Part shown: piece by piece, positions 1 to 7,568 of the stretch
How the letters are laid out: each line of letters starts with the position of its first letter
Numbering within the stretch: the stretch's first letter is position 1
Source: Desulfomonile tiedjei
Lineage (GTDB): Bacteria > Desulfobacterota > Desulfomonilia > Desulfomonilales > Desulfomonilaceae
Assembly (NCBI GenBank): GCA_020718965.1
Contig: DYRE01000076.1
Span: 1-9,065 of the forward strand
Length of the DNA stretch: 9,065 bases
Direction of reading: 5' to 3'
Made by a program: the position numbers and the translations under genes
The notes under the pieces: model-generated
The model's input: only the letters and a program-made list of their open reading frames with translations
Database searches by the model: none
Told to the model about the DNA's origin: nothing

Positions 1-1
1 T

Positions 2-1081
2 ATTCTCCTTAAATTTATTTATTATAGAATTGTGAGTCTTTTGCCATTTCCTGTTCAGAGTATTGGTCTGGTACGCAAGGTTTATTTACGAATGCTTGTG
101 TCTGCGAGCACCCCAGACCCGTTTGTGGGTTGGTTGTTGCCAGCTGTTAGTCACGGCATTTATCAGGTTTGGGCAAGAGACGTTGATATTATTATAGCTA
201 CCTGTCCGCCATTCACCAGTTTATTGGTTGGAGCTATTATTTCCAAATTAACTGGAAAAAAATTAATTATTGATTACAGGGATCCATGGACCGGGTATTC
301 ATGGCCAAAAAAGAAATTTTTTTCTCTAAAATGGCATCGGTTACTGGAAAGATGGGTGGTGCAACAGGCCGCTGCGCTTGTTTTCGTGACGAAAACGATG
401 GGAGAAGAGTTTAATAGTCATTTCCCTCGCTGGTTGAGCGGGGAGCACCGGACGATCACCAACGGTTTAGACCCTAATAGTGTGTCATCATGCCAGGCCC
501 CGTTATTTGCTGGGGATAAACGGAAAAGAATTATTTATGCTGGCCAATTCTACGGTGAGCGAAATATTTGGCTGGTGCTTGCCCCTATCCTCAAGCTGAT
601 TGAACAGGGGGCGTTCAAAAGAAACGAGATAGTATTCGATGTGTATGGTTCCGTCCCGTTATCGGACAAGGAGAAGATTCAAACTCAGGGTGCAGAAGAC
701 CTTGTAAGGTGTCATGAACCGTTGCCTCATAATGAAATGGTTGCTGAATTGAAGAAGGGTGATGTCTTGACCCTTATCTCAGGTAGTGATGTTTCATATG
801 CTCTGCCTTACAAAATTTTCGACTATCTGTCAGCCCGCAAACCGATCCTGGCTATTGCTCCTAAGCACTCTGAAGTTGAACGGTTTATGTCAGAACGGGA
901 TTGCGGAAAATTTGCTCCAATTGATGATCCTTATGCCGTTGGTCTTGCTTTGACCGAATTGTTGAAAATCAAACACCATTTTCAGCTTCATGGGGTGGAA
1001 CAATTGCATTGGGATTATCTGGCCTTGGAATACTTGCAGCTCATTAGTGATATCTTGATTGGTAAGAATGAAAGCGAATAG
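2..1081 (+). CDS. WbuB-like GT4 glycosyltransferase, 5'-truncated by window edge
   Basis: Probable cytoplasmic glycosyltransferase of the GT-B fold (GT4, WbuB-like) that adds a sugar to the lipid-linked repeat unit. The reading frame is open back to base 2 and 359 codons are visible. A GTG at 32 could be called as a start, but it has no Shine-Dalgarno sequence before it, and the family's N-terminal GG-containing Rossmann segment is missing. The true start is therefore probably left of the window. Visible family features, in order, are a PDPFVGW segment (about 107-127), DVDIIIATCPPF (181-216), the DYRDPW motif (272-289), an ITNGLD hinge segment (455-472), and a C-terminal donor-site stretch LPYKIFDYLSARKPILAIAP (about 802-861). 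That last stretch has Asp where many GT4 enzymes have the second Glu of EX7E. The gene is AT-rich compared with genes further right. The sugar specificity cannot be read from the sequence. Confidence 0.9.
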   Translation: MLLKFIYYRIVSLLPFPVQSIGLVRKVYLRMLVSASTPDPFVGWLLPAVSHGIYQVWARDVDIIIATCPPFTSLLVGAIISKLTGKKLIIDYRDPWTGYSWPKKKFFSLKWHRLLERWVVQQAAALVFVTKTMGEEFNSHFPRWLSGEHRTITNGLDPNSVSSCQAPLFAGDKRKRIIYAGQFYGERNIWLVLAPILKLIEQGAFKRNEIVFDVYGSVPLSDKEKIQTQGAEDLVRCHEPLPHNEMVAELKKGDVLTLISGSDVSYALPYKIFDYLSARKPILAIAPKHSEVERFMSERDCGKFAPIDDPYAVGLALTELLKIKHHFQLHGVEQLHWDYLALEYLQLISDILIGKNESE

Positions 1082-1135
1082 TGAAATCTGGTTGGGCCTA
1101 CTTCCAGTCAAGCTATCTCCTGGAGAATAAAAAAG

Positions 1136-2635
1136 ATGGACGTTCAACATGTTTTGAGAAAGAGGTCTCTTACCGAGCAGGCAACTATACTGTTTGTCGG
1201 GCATTTTGTCGCCCTCCTTTTTGGTATTGCAGTCCCTATAGTTCTTGTAAGGGTTTTTCCCCGCGTAGAATATGGTTTATATCAGCAACTTTTTTTGATC
1301 TTCACCACCCTTTTCCCCATAGGCCAGTTGGGTGTGACCCAGGGGATCTACTATTTTCTTCCTCGCGAGCCAGAAAGAAAGGACGCCCTCGTTGTACAAA
1401 CATTTCTTTTTGTCGTTGCTGCTGGGTTTGTATGTCTCGTTTTGCTTCTTTTTTTTAAGGGAAGTATTGCGAAGCTCATGAACAACCCGCAGATGATCAG
1501 TTATATCCCTGTCATGGCTATATACATTTTCCTTATGATTGTCTCTTCTTGTATCGAAACCATCATGATAGCAGAAGGGAGGTCGCACCTTTCAACTTTT
1601 GTAAAGGTTATTTCTGAGTTTGTTCGATCGCTTACAGTTGTTGTCATTGCCCTTGCTACTCGCAGTATTTTTTCCATATTCGTCGCCCTCACCTTTTTTG
1701 CACTTGGCCGATGTATCTACCAGTGGGTTTATCTCCGGAGTAACTATCGGCTTTCTTTGAGAAATATCAGTATTCCATTTTGGCGAACCCAATTCGCATA
1801 TTCTATTCCAATTGGGTTCGCGAACGTGGCATTTCTGATACAGGACAAGCTTCACAGTTTATTTGTCACCTTTCTTTTTACTCCTGCTATATTTGCAACT
1901 TATGCTGTTGGCACGTACAATCTTCCTTTTATTGGCCTTATTACCTCGTCGGTATCAAGTGTAATGGTTCCTGAGCTTGCTCGCTGCCAAAAGGAGGGTG
2001 ATACATCCCGAATACATGCCGTTTGGGGTGGCTCCTTGCGGAAAATGAACATCTTTTTTTTCCCTTTGTTCGTCTTTTTTTTCATTATGGCCCATGAATT
2101 CATCGTGTTTTTTTTTACTGACCAATATTTAGAAAGCGTGAACATCTTTCGACTCAGTCTTTTTAGTATCCTTATAAGTGGCCTCAATGCAGGAGCCATT
2201 CTCAATGCTTACGCTGAAACAAGTTATCAGATGAAGCTTGCCTTTTTAAGGATCCCAGTTGCCTGTGTCGTGATGTATTGCTTTATCCAGGTGTGGGGTG
2301 TTCACGGGGCAGTGGCAGCTAATGTCGTTGTCTTTTATCTATTTCGCTTTTTCATTATTGTGAAGGCTGCAAATGTATTGGGAGTGTCGTTCAGGGCGCT
2401 CCTTCTATTTGGTGAAAATTTAAGGATTATGGTCGCTGCCCTCATCGCCGCGATTCCCATAGTTGTTGTTCAGTCTAATATTGTTTTGTCTCCATTGTTT
2501 ATGCTGATGGTGAATGCGGTACTTTTTCTTTTTTCATTTTGTATTGCAGGTTTTGGGTTGAAGATTGCAACACGCTCCGAAATTGATTCTTTAAGGGGGG
2601 CAATCATCCCCAGATTCTGTTCTGGGAAATATTAA
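1136..2635 (+). CDS. Wzx-type polysaccharide flippase (MOP superfamily)
   Basis: Predicted inner-membrane flippase that moves undecaprenyl-linked repeat units from the cytoplasmic to the periplasmic face. The 499-residue product is hydrophobic throughout, with roughly 12-14 likely membrane segments, and its length is normal for Wzx/RfbX proteins. The N-terminal segment matches the polysaccharide biosynthesis protein family: a first helix after LTEQATILF, then a VRVFPRVEYGLYQQ loop and GQLGVTQGIYYFLPR. A charged cytoplasmic loop (KEGDTSRIHAVWGGSLRK) lies mid-protein. The ATG at 1136 is preceded by GGAG (1122-1125) at a good distance. It follows the glycosyltransferase by 54 bases and precedes the polymerase by two, an arrangement typical of Wzx/Wzy loci. 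Phe codons produce several T8-T9 runs around 2054-2116. A lipid II-type or teichuronic-acid flippase is less likely given the neighbours. Confidence 0.9.
   Translation: MDVQHVLRKRSLTEQATILFVGHFVALLFGIAVPIVLVRVFPRVEYGLYQQLFLIFTTLFPIGQLGVTQGIYYFLPREPERKDALVVQTFLFVVAAGFVCLVLLLFFKGSIAKLMNNPQMISYIPVMAIYIFLMIVSSCIETIMIAEGRSHLSTFVKVISEFVRSLTVVVIALATRSIFSIFVALTFFALGRCIYQWVYLRSNYRLSLRNISIPFWRTQFAYSIPIGFANVAFLIQDKLHSLFVTFLFTPAIFATYAVGTYNLPFIGLITSSVSSVMVPELARCQKEGDTSRIHAVWGGSLRKMNIFFFPLFVFFFIMAHEFIVFFFTDQYLESVNIFRLSLFSILISGLNAGAILNAYAETSYQMKLAFLRIPVACVVMYCFIQVWGVHGAVAANVVVFYLFRFFIIVKAANVLGVSFRALLLFGENLRIMVAALIAAIPIVVVQSNIVLSPLFMLMVNAVLFLFSFCIAGFGLKIATRSEIDSLRGAIIPRFCSGKY
2609..2626 (+). promoter_or_regulatory. 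Hairpin covering the ribosome binding site of the polymerase gene
   Basis: CCCAGA (2609-2614) and TCTGGG (2621-2626) form a perfect 6-bp inverted repeat around a 6-base loop. Its right arm overlaps GGGAAA (2624-2629), the only plausible Shine-Dalgarno sequence for the ATG at 2638. A competing stem, GGGG (2597-2600) with CCCC (2608-2611), shares bases with the left arm. The hairpin lies in the last codons of the flippase gene, so a ribosome finishing that gene would melt it. This would couple polymerase translation to flippase translation. The pairing is seen in the sequence; the function is inferred. Confidence 0.4.
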
Positions 2636-2637
2636 TT

Positions 2638-3885
2638 ATGATATCTGTTATCCTCTTTTATTTTTTTCTTTTTTCGTTCTGGGCGGAAAACGTTCTTGGC
2701 TTCAAGCTTACCTCCATACACGGGGCGAGTCTCATGAACTTTTCTTTTTATCTCATGTTGATGGCCTGGTGTTTCACTGTTGTCAGGAAAAAAAGGTTGT
2801 TTGAATTCAATAGAATCAACGGATATCTTCTTCTGTTGTTTGGTGTGATAGCGGCCACGATCCCCATAAAGTTTTTACTCAATGAGGTGCCAGACATTAC
2901 CCTCTGGGGAGAGTTGACCCTGCTGAAAGGGTGGCTGAATCCTGTTCTTCTGTTTTTTATCTTATATAATACGCTTGATGATGAAAGGCATTGTCGATTG
3001 GCACTTTTTGGATTGCTGGTTTTTTTTACTGTTACAGTTGTGACGGCAATATCTGCCTCTACTGGTTTCTTTCAATTGGGAACGATTAAGGTCGCCCAAG
3101 ACAGATCCGCCGGCTTTGCGGAACCAAACCAGTACGCGGCCTATCTTGTACTTTTTCTTCCGGTAATGTTTTCCGGGGCACTCTTTGCCGGTACAAAAAA
3201 GAAAAAAATCATCTTTGGCGCATTAATTTTTTTGGCTTGCATTTCGCTTCTCATTACTGGATCCCGTGGGGGGGTGTTGTCTTTTATCTGCGTGATTTGT
3301 GTGTATCTTTTTGCCTTTTCCCGGAAAAGGCTCCTTCGCCCGGGAGTTTTCATCCTCGTGCTTCTTTTGGGATTGCCTGTCCTTTTGACCTCCGCGTACC
3401 TTGTGGCCCCTGATAATGTGAAAAAGGTGGTGATAGCGCGCTTCGATCCTTCCAAGGCCAAAGATGCCAGTGAATTAACATCCGGCAGAACCATACTCTG
3501 GGCGAACGGTTTTCAGCTCTTTCTCAGAAGTCCGATTTTCGGCCACGGACAAGGGACCTTTATCCCTTTGATGAAAAAAAATTTTCGTATTTGGGGTAAT
3601 TCGCACAATGACTACCTTCTCTATCTTGTTCAATACGGGATAATTGGGCTTGGTCTTTTTCTTATGGTTTTGTGGTCACTTTTTCGCGGGAGTTGGCTGA
3701 TCGCCCGTGATTCGTCTGATCGTGACCTGACAATACTGGCGTTGAGTTATTTTGCCGGACTCTCGGGCCTTGCCGTGGCAATGTTTGGGGTGAATGTTAT
3801 GCAGCCCCTGTTTCTTTTTTGGGCCTATTCCGCTGTTGTCCTCAGGAACGGTCAACTCGTCATGCAAGAGGCGCGGTTAAAATGA
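2638..3885 (+). CDS. O-antigen polymerase/ligase family protein (Wzy or WaaL type)
   Basis: Predicted polytopic inner-membrane protein that polymerises repeat units (Wzy role) or ligates chains to a lipid acceptor (WaaL role) on the periplasmic side. The 415 residues contain about ten or more hydrophobic segments. Wzy_C-type landmarks are visible: a GFAEPNQYAAYL segment, GSRGG at residues 208-212, then a hydrophilic periplasmic loop with basic residues (KKVVIARFDPSKAK). After it come GHGQG at 302-306 and NSHNDYLLYLVQYGIIGLGL, with His at 323. The His-Asn-Asp-Tyr followed by a Gly-rich helix is characteristic of the family. The start ATG sits two bases after the flippase stop, with GGGAAA upstream. 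The end overlaps the next gene in ATGA (3882-3885). Next to a flippase and glycosyltransferases, polymerase is the more likely role, but sequence alone does not separate Wzy from WaaL. Confidence 0.88.
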   Translation: MISVILFYFFLFSFWAENVLGFKLTSIHGASLMNFSFYLMLMAWCFTVVRKKRLFEFNRINGYLLLLFGVIAATIPIKFLLNEVPDITLWGELTLLKGWLNPVLLFFILYNTLDDERHCRLALFGLLVFFTVTVVTAISASTGFFQLGTIKVAQDRSAGFAEPNQYAAYLVLFLPVMFSGALFAGTKKKKIIFGALIFLACISLLITGSRGGVLSFICVICVYLFAFSRKRLLRPGVFILVLLLGLPVLLTSAYLVAPDNVKKVVIARFDPSKAKDASELTSGRTILWANGFQLFLRSPIFGHGQGTFIPLMKKNFRIWGNSHNDYLLYLVQYGIIGLGLFLMVLWSLFRGSWLIARDSSDRDLTILALSYFAGLSGLAVAMFGVNVMQPLFLFWAYSAVVLRNGQLVMQEARLK

Positions 3886-4979
3886 GAATTATTGAGGTTG
3901 TAGGCGGCCTTCAGATAGGCGGTGCTGAGAATCAGGTGGTTCAGCTCTTAAATGGGTTAAGCAAGGCTGGTCAGGAATGCCATCTTATTTTTTTTCAGCC
4001 CATCGAGAGCCACCTTGTCCATGCGTTAGCAAAAGATATCAGTAAACACCACGCCCCCCTTGCACGCTGGGGACAGATCGGTTGTATCCGGCGTCTCGTC
4101 CATCTGTTCAGAGAAATTCAGCCTCATGTGGTACAGGCCCACATGTTCCATACGAACCTTTATGTTGTTATTGCGGCAAGGTTGGCGAAGGTTCCGGTTG
4201 TTATCACCACGGAGCATGGAAAAAATCTCTGGAAAAACTCCATCCATCATTGGATCGAGCGGGGGGTCATTTCCCCCCTTTCCACCATGCGGGTTGCCGT
4301 TTCACAGGATATTCGGGATATTCGTATTCAGTCAGCGGATATCCCGGCTGATAAAATCATGGTCATTCCACCTTGTGTCGAGATTCCTGAGCAATCAGTT
4401 GAGTACCATGATAAGTCGTCTGTAATGTTGGGGGCAGTGGGACGGATGGTTGATGCCAAGGACTATCCGACATTGCTTCGGGCATTTTCCAGGGTTGTGG
4501 ATTCAGGAATGAAGGCGGAGCTGGTTTTTCTTGGTGACGGTCCGGCCCGTTCTCAGCTTGAGAATATGGCGCGCGAACTGGGAATTGCCGGGGTTGTCCG
4601 GTTCCCCGGTTTTCAGTCAAATATTGATGAGTGGTTGAGGCGTTTTGAACTTGTTGTTTTCTCGTCCATCCGGGAAGGGATTCCGGTTGCCATGCTGGAG
4701 GCCATGGCGGCAGGTGTCCCCATGGTTGCGACCCGTGTAGGGGGTATTCCCGAGGTTATCAGGGATGGTGTCAATGGTCTTCTCGTGGAATGTGGCCGCC
4801 CTGAAGATCTTGCCAATGCGATTATGCGGTTGGCCCAGGATGTCAATCTGAGAAAGGCGCTTGGACGGGAAGGTCGAAACACTGTTGTGTCACTTTACAG
4901 CCGCGAGGCAATCTGCGGGCGTTACGAGAAGTTGTTTACAGAGTTGCTTTCAAAGAGAGGAGTCAATGCTGGCGAATGA
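3882..4979 (+). CDS. GT4 family glycosyltransferase
   Basis: Cytoplasmic retaining glycosyltransferase of 365 residues with a full GT-B layout. The N-terminal Rossmann domain opens with MRIIEVVGGLQIGGAENQ, where GGAEN (13-17) is the usual acceptor-domain glycine loop, and continues with TTEHG and AVSQDIRD. The donor-binding domain starts at about residue 180 (LGAVGRMVDAKDYPTLLRAF), includes VFLGDGP and VRFPGF, and carries the EX7E catalytic/donor motif EGIPVAMLE at 265-273, followed by AMAAGVPMVATRVGGIPE. The ATG at 3882 is chosen because it overlaps the previous stop (ATGA), has AGAGG (3867-3871) upstream and puts the glycine loop at the normal distance. An in-frame upstream codon at 3819 would lie inside the preceding gene without any family sequence. 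The donor sugar and linkage are not predictable. Confidence 0.93.
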   Translation: MRIIEVVGGLQIGGAENQVVQLLNGLSKAGQECHLIFFQPIESHLVHALAKDISKHHAPLARWGQIGCIRRLVHLFREIQPHVVQAHMFHTNLYVVIAARLAKVPVVITTEHGKNLWKNSIHHWIERGVISPLSTMRVAVSQDIRDIRIQSADIPADKIMVIPPCVEIPEQSVEYHDKSSVMLGAVGRMVDAKDYPTLLRAFSRVVDSGMKAELVFLGDGPARSQLENMARELGIAGVVRFPGFQSNIDEWLRRFELVVFSSIREGIPVAMLEAMAAGVPMVATRVGGIPEVIRDGVNGLLVECGRPEDLANAIMRLAQDVNLRKALGREGRNTVVSLYSREAICGRYEKLFTELLSKRGVNAGE

Positions 4980-6174
4980 TGAAATTATTCCGGTGGTAAT
5001 GTTCCACAGTGTGGGGCTGGCGGAAACGGATTGGTGTTTTTCCCATATCTCCGAGCCCCTTGAGTGTTTTGAAGAAAAGATCGCCCATCTTGCGCGGGCC
5101 GGTTATCAGTTTCTTTTCTGGGACGATCTGTATGAGCATATGAGTGGACGCCGAAAGGTCTCCGGGAAGTCCGTCATGCTGACTTTTGATGATGGTTATC
5201 TCGACAACTGGGTTTTTGTCTATCCTCTTCTCAGGAAATATGGAGCCAAGGGGACAATATTTGTCAACCCCGAGTTTGTTGACGATTCCATAACGGCCAG
5301 GCCGACCATGGAGGATGTGGCGGCGGGCAAGGTGCCGGGTTCCCGGCTCCAAACCACCGGATTTTTGAGCTGGCCCGAGATGCGGATTATGGAGGCATCG
5401 GGGCTTGTGGATATCCAATCTCACTCCCTGACGCATACGTGGTACTATTCCGGCCCGGAGGTGAAGGATTTTCACCGGCCGGGGGACAATCGTTATCCCT
5501 GGCTTGCCTGGAATGCCAAACCGGAGAAAAAACCGTATTATATGGCGGAGGATCAAAGCGGTTTTATTCCTGCTGGGACTCCTGTGTATGCTCATGAAAA
5601 AGCCCTTGTCTGCAGGAGGTATTTTCCGCCGGAAGGGGTTCTGGAGGAAATGGCTGATTTTGTCAGCAAACATGGCGGCGCTGATTTTTTTTGCAAGGAG
5701 GGGTGGAAGGAAAGGCTTCGCGGTTATCATGTCTCGCTCATGGAGAAATATGGCAGTGAGGGCCGGACTGAGACGGAAGAGGAATATGAGCAGAGAATTT
5801 TTTTTGAATTGATAGAATCTCGAAGGCGTATCGAGGAAAATCTCCAAAAGAAGGTAGAGTATATCTGCTGGCCTGGAGGCGGATATCGGGATATTGTCCT
5901 TACCCTTGCCAGAAGAGCGGGGTATAAGGCCTGGACGCTTGCGTCCCGGGACCAGAGCAGTTTCAGAAATTATTTCGGTGTGGGCCCGGAGCAGGTGAAA
6001 CGGGTGGGGAGTTTCACTCGTTATCAGATTCCGGGCGGTGATCCTTTGGGATATGCCGGCAGCCGCTATTTTATCAGCGGGATTGAACGCCATAAAGGCT
6101 CGTTATTCCATAGTTGGTTTGGACGGGCTTTACTTGCCGGGGCGTATTTGCGCCAAATTTCGGGGCTAAAATGA
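4966..6174 (+). CDS. NodB-type polysaccharide deacetylase with long insertion
   Basis: Predicted metal-dependent carbohydrate esterase 4 (NodB homology) that removes acetyl groups from N-acetyl sugars. The protein has 402 residues. Motif 1 is TFDDG at 73-77, with the catalytic-base and metal-binding Asp pair. Motif 2 is HSLTH at 153-157, giving the two metal-ligand histidines. A WPGG segment at 302-305 takes the place of the later RxP/YPxG motif. About 144 residues separate motif 2 from WPGG, far more than in a minimal NodB domain; this stretch includes YPWLAWNAKPEKKPYY and an acidic, probably helical part. The N-terminus (MLANDEIIPVVMFHSVG) shows no signal peptide, so a cytoplasmic site is likely. 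The ATG at 4966 lies after AGAGGAG (4956-4962) and overlaps the preceding gene by 14 bases; upstream in-frame codons give no family sequence. The end overlaps the next gene in ATGA. The substrate is unknown. Confidence 0.88.
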   Translation: MLANDEIIPVVMFHSVGLAETDWCFSHISEPLECFEEKIAHLARAGYQFLFWDDLYEHMSGRRKVSGKSVMLTFDDGYLDNWVFVYPLLRKYGAKGTIFVNPEFVDDSITARPTMEDVAAGKVPGSRLQTTGFLSWPEMRIMEASGLVDIQSHSLTHTWYYSGPEVKDFHRPGDNRYPWLAWNAKPEKKPYYMAEDQSGFIPAGTPVYAHEKALVCRRYFPPEGVLEEMADFVSKHGGADFFCKEGWKERLRGYHVSLMEKYGSEGRTETEEEYEQRIFFELIESRRRIEENLQKKVEYICWPGGGYRDIVLTLARRAGYKAWTLASRDQSSFRNYFGVGPEQVKRVGSFTRYQIPGGDPLGYAGSRYFISGIERHKGSLFHSWFGRALLAGAYLRQISGLK

Positions 6175-7568
6175 ATCCTTTTCTCCTGCGTAATATTATC
6201 TTCCCTCTGTATCACCGGATGACCGGTTCCGGGGTCATGGGCCGTGTGCGGGAATTGCGGCGTAATCAGTGGCTGTCCCGTGACGAGATTCTTGCCCTGC
6301 AGAAGAAAAAACTTTGCCTGCTGCTCCGTCATGCCTTTGAAAACGTGCCTTTTTATCGGGAGCGGTTCACGGCGGCAGGTCTCAGTGTTTCTGATCTGGA
6401 TGATCCGGCCGCTATTTCATGCCTTCCCCTCCTGACAAAAAAGGAGATCAACGAACATCAGCAGATCATGCTTGCGGAAAACAAGGCCGGGGGCCGGCTC
6501 ATTGCCAACAGCACCAGCGGCTCCACCGGTGAGGCCCTTCGTTTTTTCACGGATATGCGTTCGACTGCCTGCCGGCGGGCGGTGGCGATTCGTAATCAGG
6601 AATGGCTGGGAGTAAAGCTTGGGGATCCCCAAGCCTCGCTTTGGGGGGCGGCCATGGATATCAAAAAGCTTGCCAATATCCGCGGCCGTGTTCACCGCTG
6701 GTTTAATAATTATATCATCCTCTCTTCATACAATCTTGATCCGAGTTCCTTGCGGGAATATATCGTCCAGTTAAACCGTTTTGCCCCTGTATTGCTGACC
6801 TCCTATCCTGGCCCTATAGCAGAGCTGGCCGGGTTTATGCTGAGCCAGGGTTTTCAGGTACCATCGGTCAAGGCGATAATCTCCTCGGCCGAAACCCTTT
6901 ATCCCTGGCAGAAGGAGATCGTGGAACGGGCGTTTTCCTGTCCGGTCTATAATCGCTACGGGTGCCGGGAGTTTGGGGACATTGCCCATGAGTGCGAGCG
7001 GCGTGAGGGGCTGCATGTCAATGTTGACCGTTGTCTGGTAGAGATCCTGGATCCCTGGGGTCAGGCTTGCGCCCCCAGGGTTTCAGGGGAGATTGTAGTG
7101 ACCGATCTTGACAACTACGGGATGCCGCTGATCCGTTACCGCATTGGGGACCGGGGAAAATTTTCTGATCGTTCCTGTTCCTGTGGTCGGGGGCTTCCGT
7201 TGATGGAAGAGATTGAGGGCAGGACGCTTGATGTGATTCGGGCGCCAAATGGAAGCGCTCTGGGGGGTACATTTTGGACCCTTCTCTTTCGGTCCAGGCC
7301 GGGAATCCAGTCATTTCAGGTGGTACAAGAAGAGATTGGGGGCATTATCGTGAAATATGTTCCGGATCAGTCTGCCGCGGATGGTTTTTTAGAGTATTTT
7401 ACTGAAAAGATACAGGAAAAGTGCGGACATGATTTTCGTGTTGACTTTCAACCTGTTGAACGGATTGAACAAACTGTTTCTGGTAAGACAAGGTTTATTA
7501 TTTCAAAACTGGGTAATGGGCCTGACGCCGTGGAAGAGAAGGCGACTCAGAAAGGGATAAAGGGATGA
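6171..7568 (+). CDS. CapK/PaaK-like adenylate-forming enzyme
   Basis: Member of the adenylate-forming superfamily related to phenylacetate-CoA ligase and the capsule protein CapK. These enzymes activate a carboxylic acid with ATP to an acyl-adenylate; the acid used here is unknown. The protein has 465 residues, a normal length. The N-terminal part contains LLRHAFENVPFYRERF, a hallmark of the CapK branch. The phosphate-binding loop is NSTSGSTGE (113-121). YNRYGCREFGD lies at 260-270, VTDLDNYGMPLIRYRIGDRG at 310-329, and then CSCGRG and EGRTLDVI. SGKTR, with Lys 439, fits the C-terminal catalytic lysine. All core motifs appear intact. The ATG at 6171 overlaps the deacetylase stop in ATGA, and a longer in-frame start at 6114 would add no family sequence. 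In surface polysaccharide loci such proteins probably supply acyl groups for sugar decoration, but their exact reaction is poorly established. Confidence 0.87.
   Translation: MNPFLLRNIIFPLYHRMTGSGVMGRVRELRRNQWLSRDEILALQKKKLCLLLRHAFENVPFYRERFTAAGLSVSDLDDPAAISCLPLLTKKEINEHQQIMLAENKAGGRLIANSTSGSTGEALRFFTDMRSTACRRAVAIRNQEWLGVKLGDPQASLWGAAMDIKKLANIRGRVHRWFNNYIILSSYNLDPSSLREYIVQLNRFAPVLLTSYPGPIAELAGFMLSQGFQVPSVKAIISSAETLYPWQKEIVERAFSCPVYNRYGCREFGDIAHECERREGLHVNVDRCLVEILDPWGQACAPRVSGEIVVTDLDNYGMPLIRYRIGDRGKFSDRSCSCGRGLPLMEEIEGRTLDVIRAPNGSALGGTFWTLLFRSRPGIQSFQVVQEEIGGIIVKYVPDQSAADGFLEYFTEKIQEKCGHDFRVDFQPVERIEQTVSGKTRFIISKLGNGPDAVEEKATQKGIKG

Noticed and set aside
32..1081. GTG at 32 as the true start of the first glycosyltransferase
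   Set aside because: The frame is open upstream to base 2, no ribosome binding site precedes the GTG, and the N-terminal glycine-loop region of the family would be missing.
1081..1458. Alternative plus-strand frame overlapping the start of the flippase
   Set aside because: Its product is Cys-, Arg- and Ser-rich without domain character, while the overlapping flippase frame is a clear membrane protein of full length.
4261..4281. GGGGGG/CCCCCC stem followed by TTT as an internal terminator
   Set aside because: It lies within the GT4 gene at 3882-4979, only three T follow, and the bases are explained by the codons for ERGVISPLS. No gene ends here.
5334..5347. GCCGGG/CCCGGC palindrome in the deacetylase gene as a regulatory site
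   Set aside because: It is short, lies in GC-rich coding sequence, and comparable palindromes are expected by chance; nothing nearby starts or ends.
4963..6093. Long open frame on the minus strand opposite the deacetylase gene
   Set aside because: The plus strand has clear TFDDG, HSLTH and WPGG motifs in frame. The minus-strand product shows no family features, and its openness follows from plus-strand codon bias.
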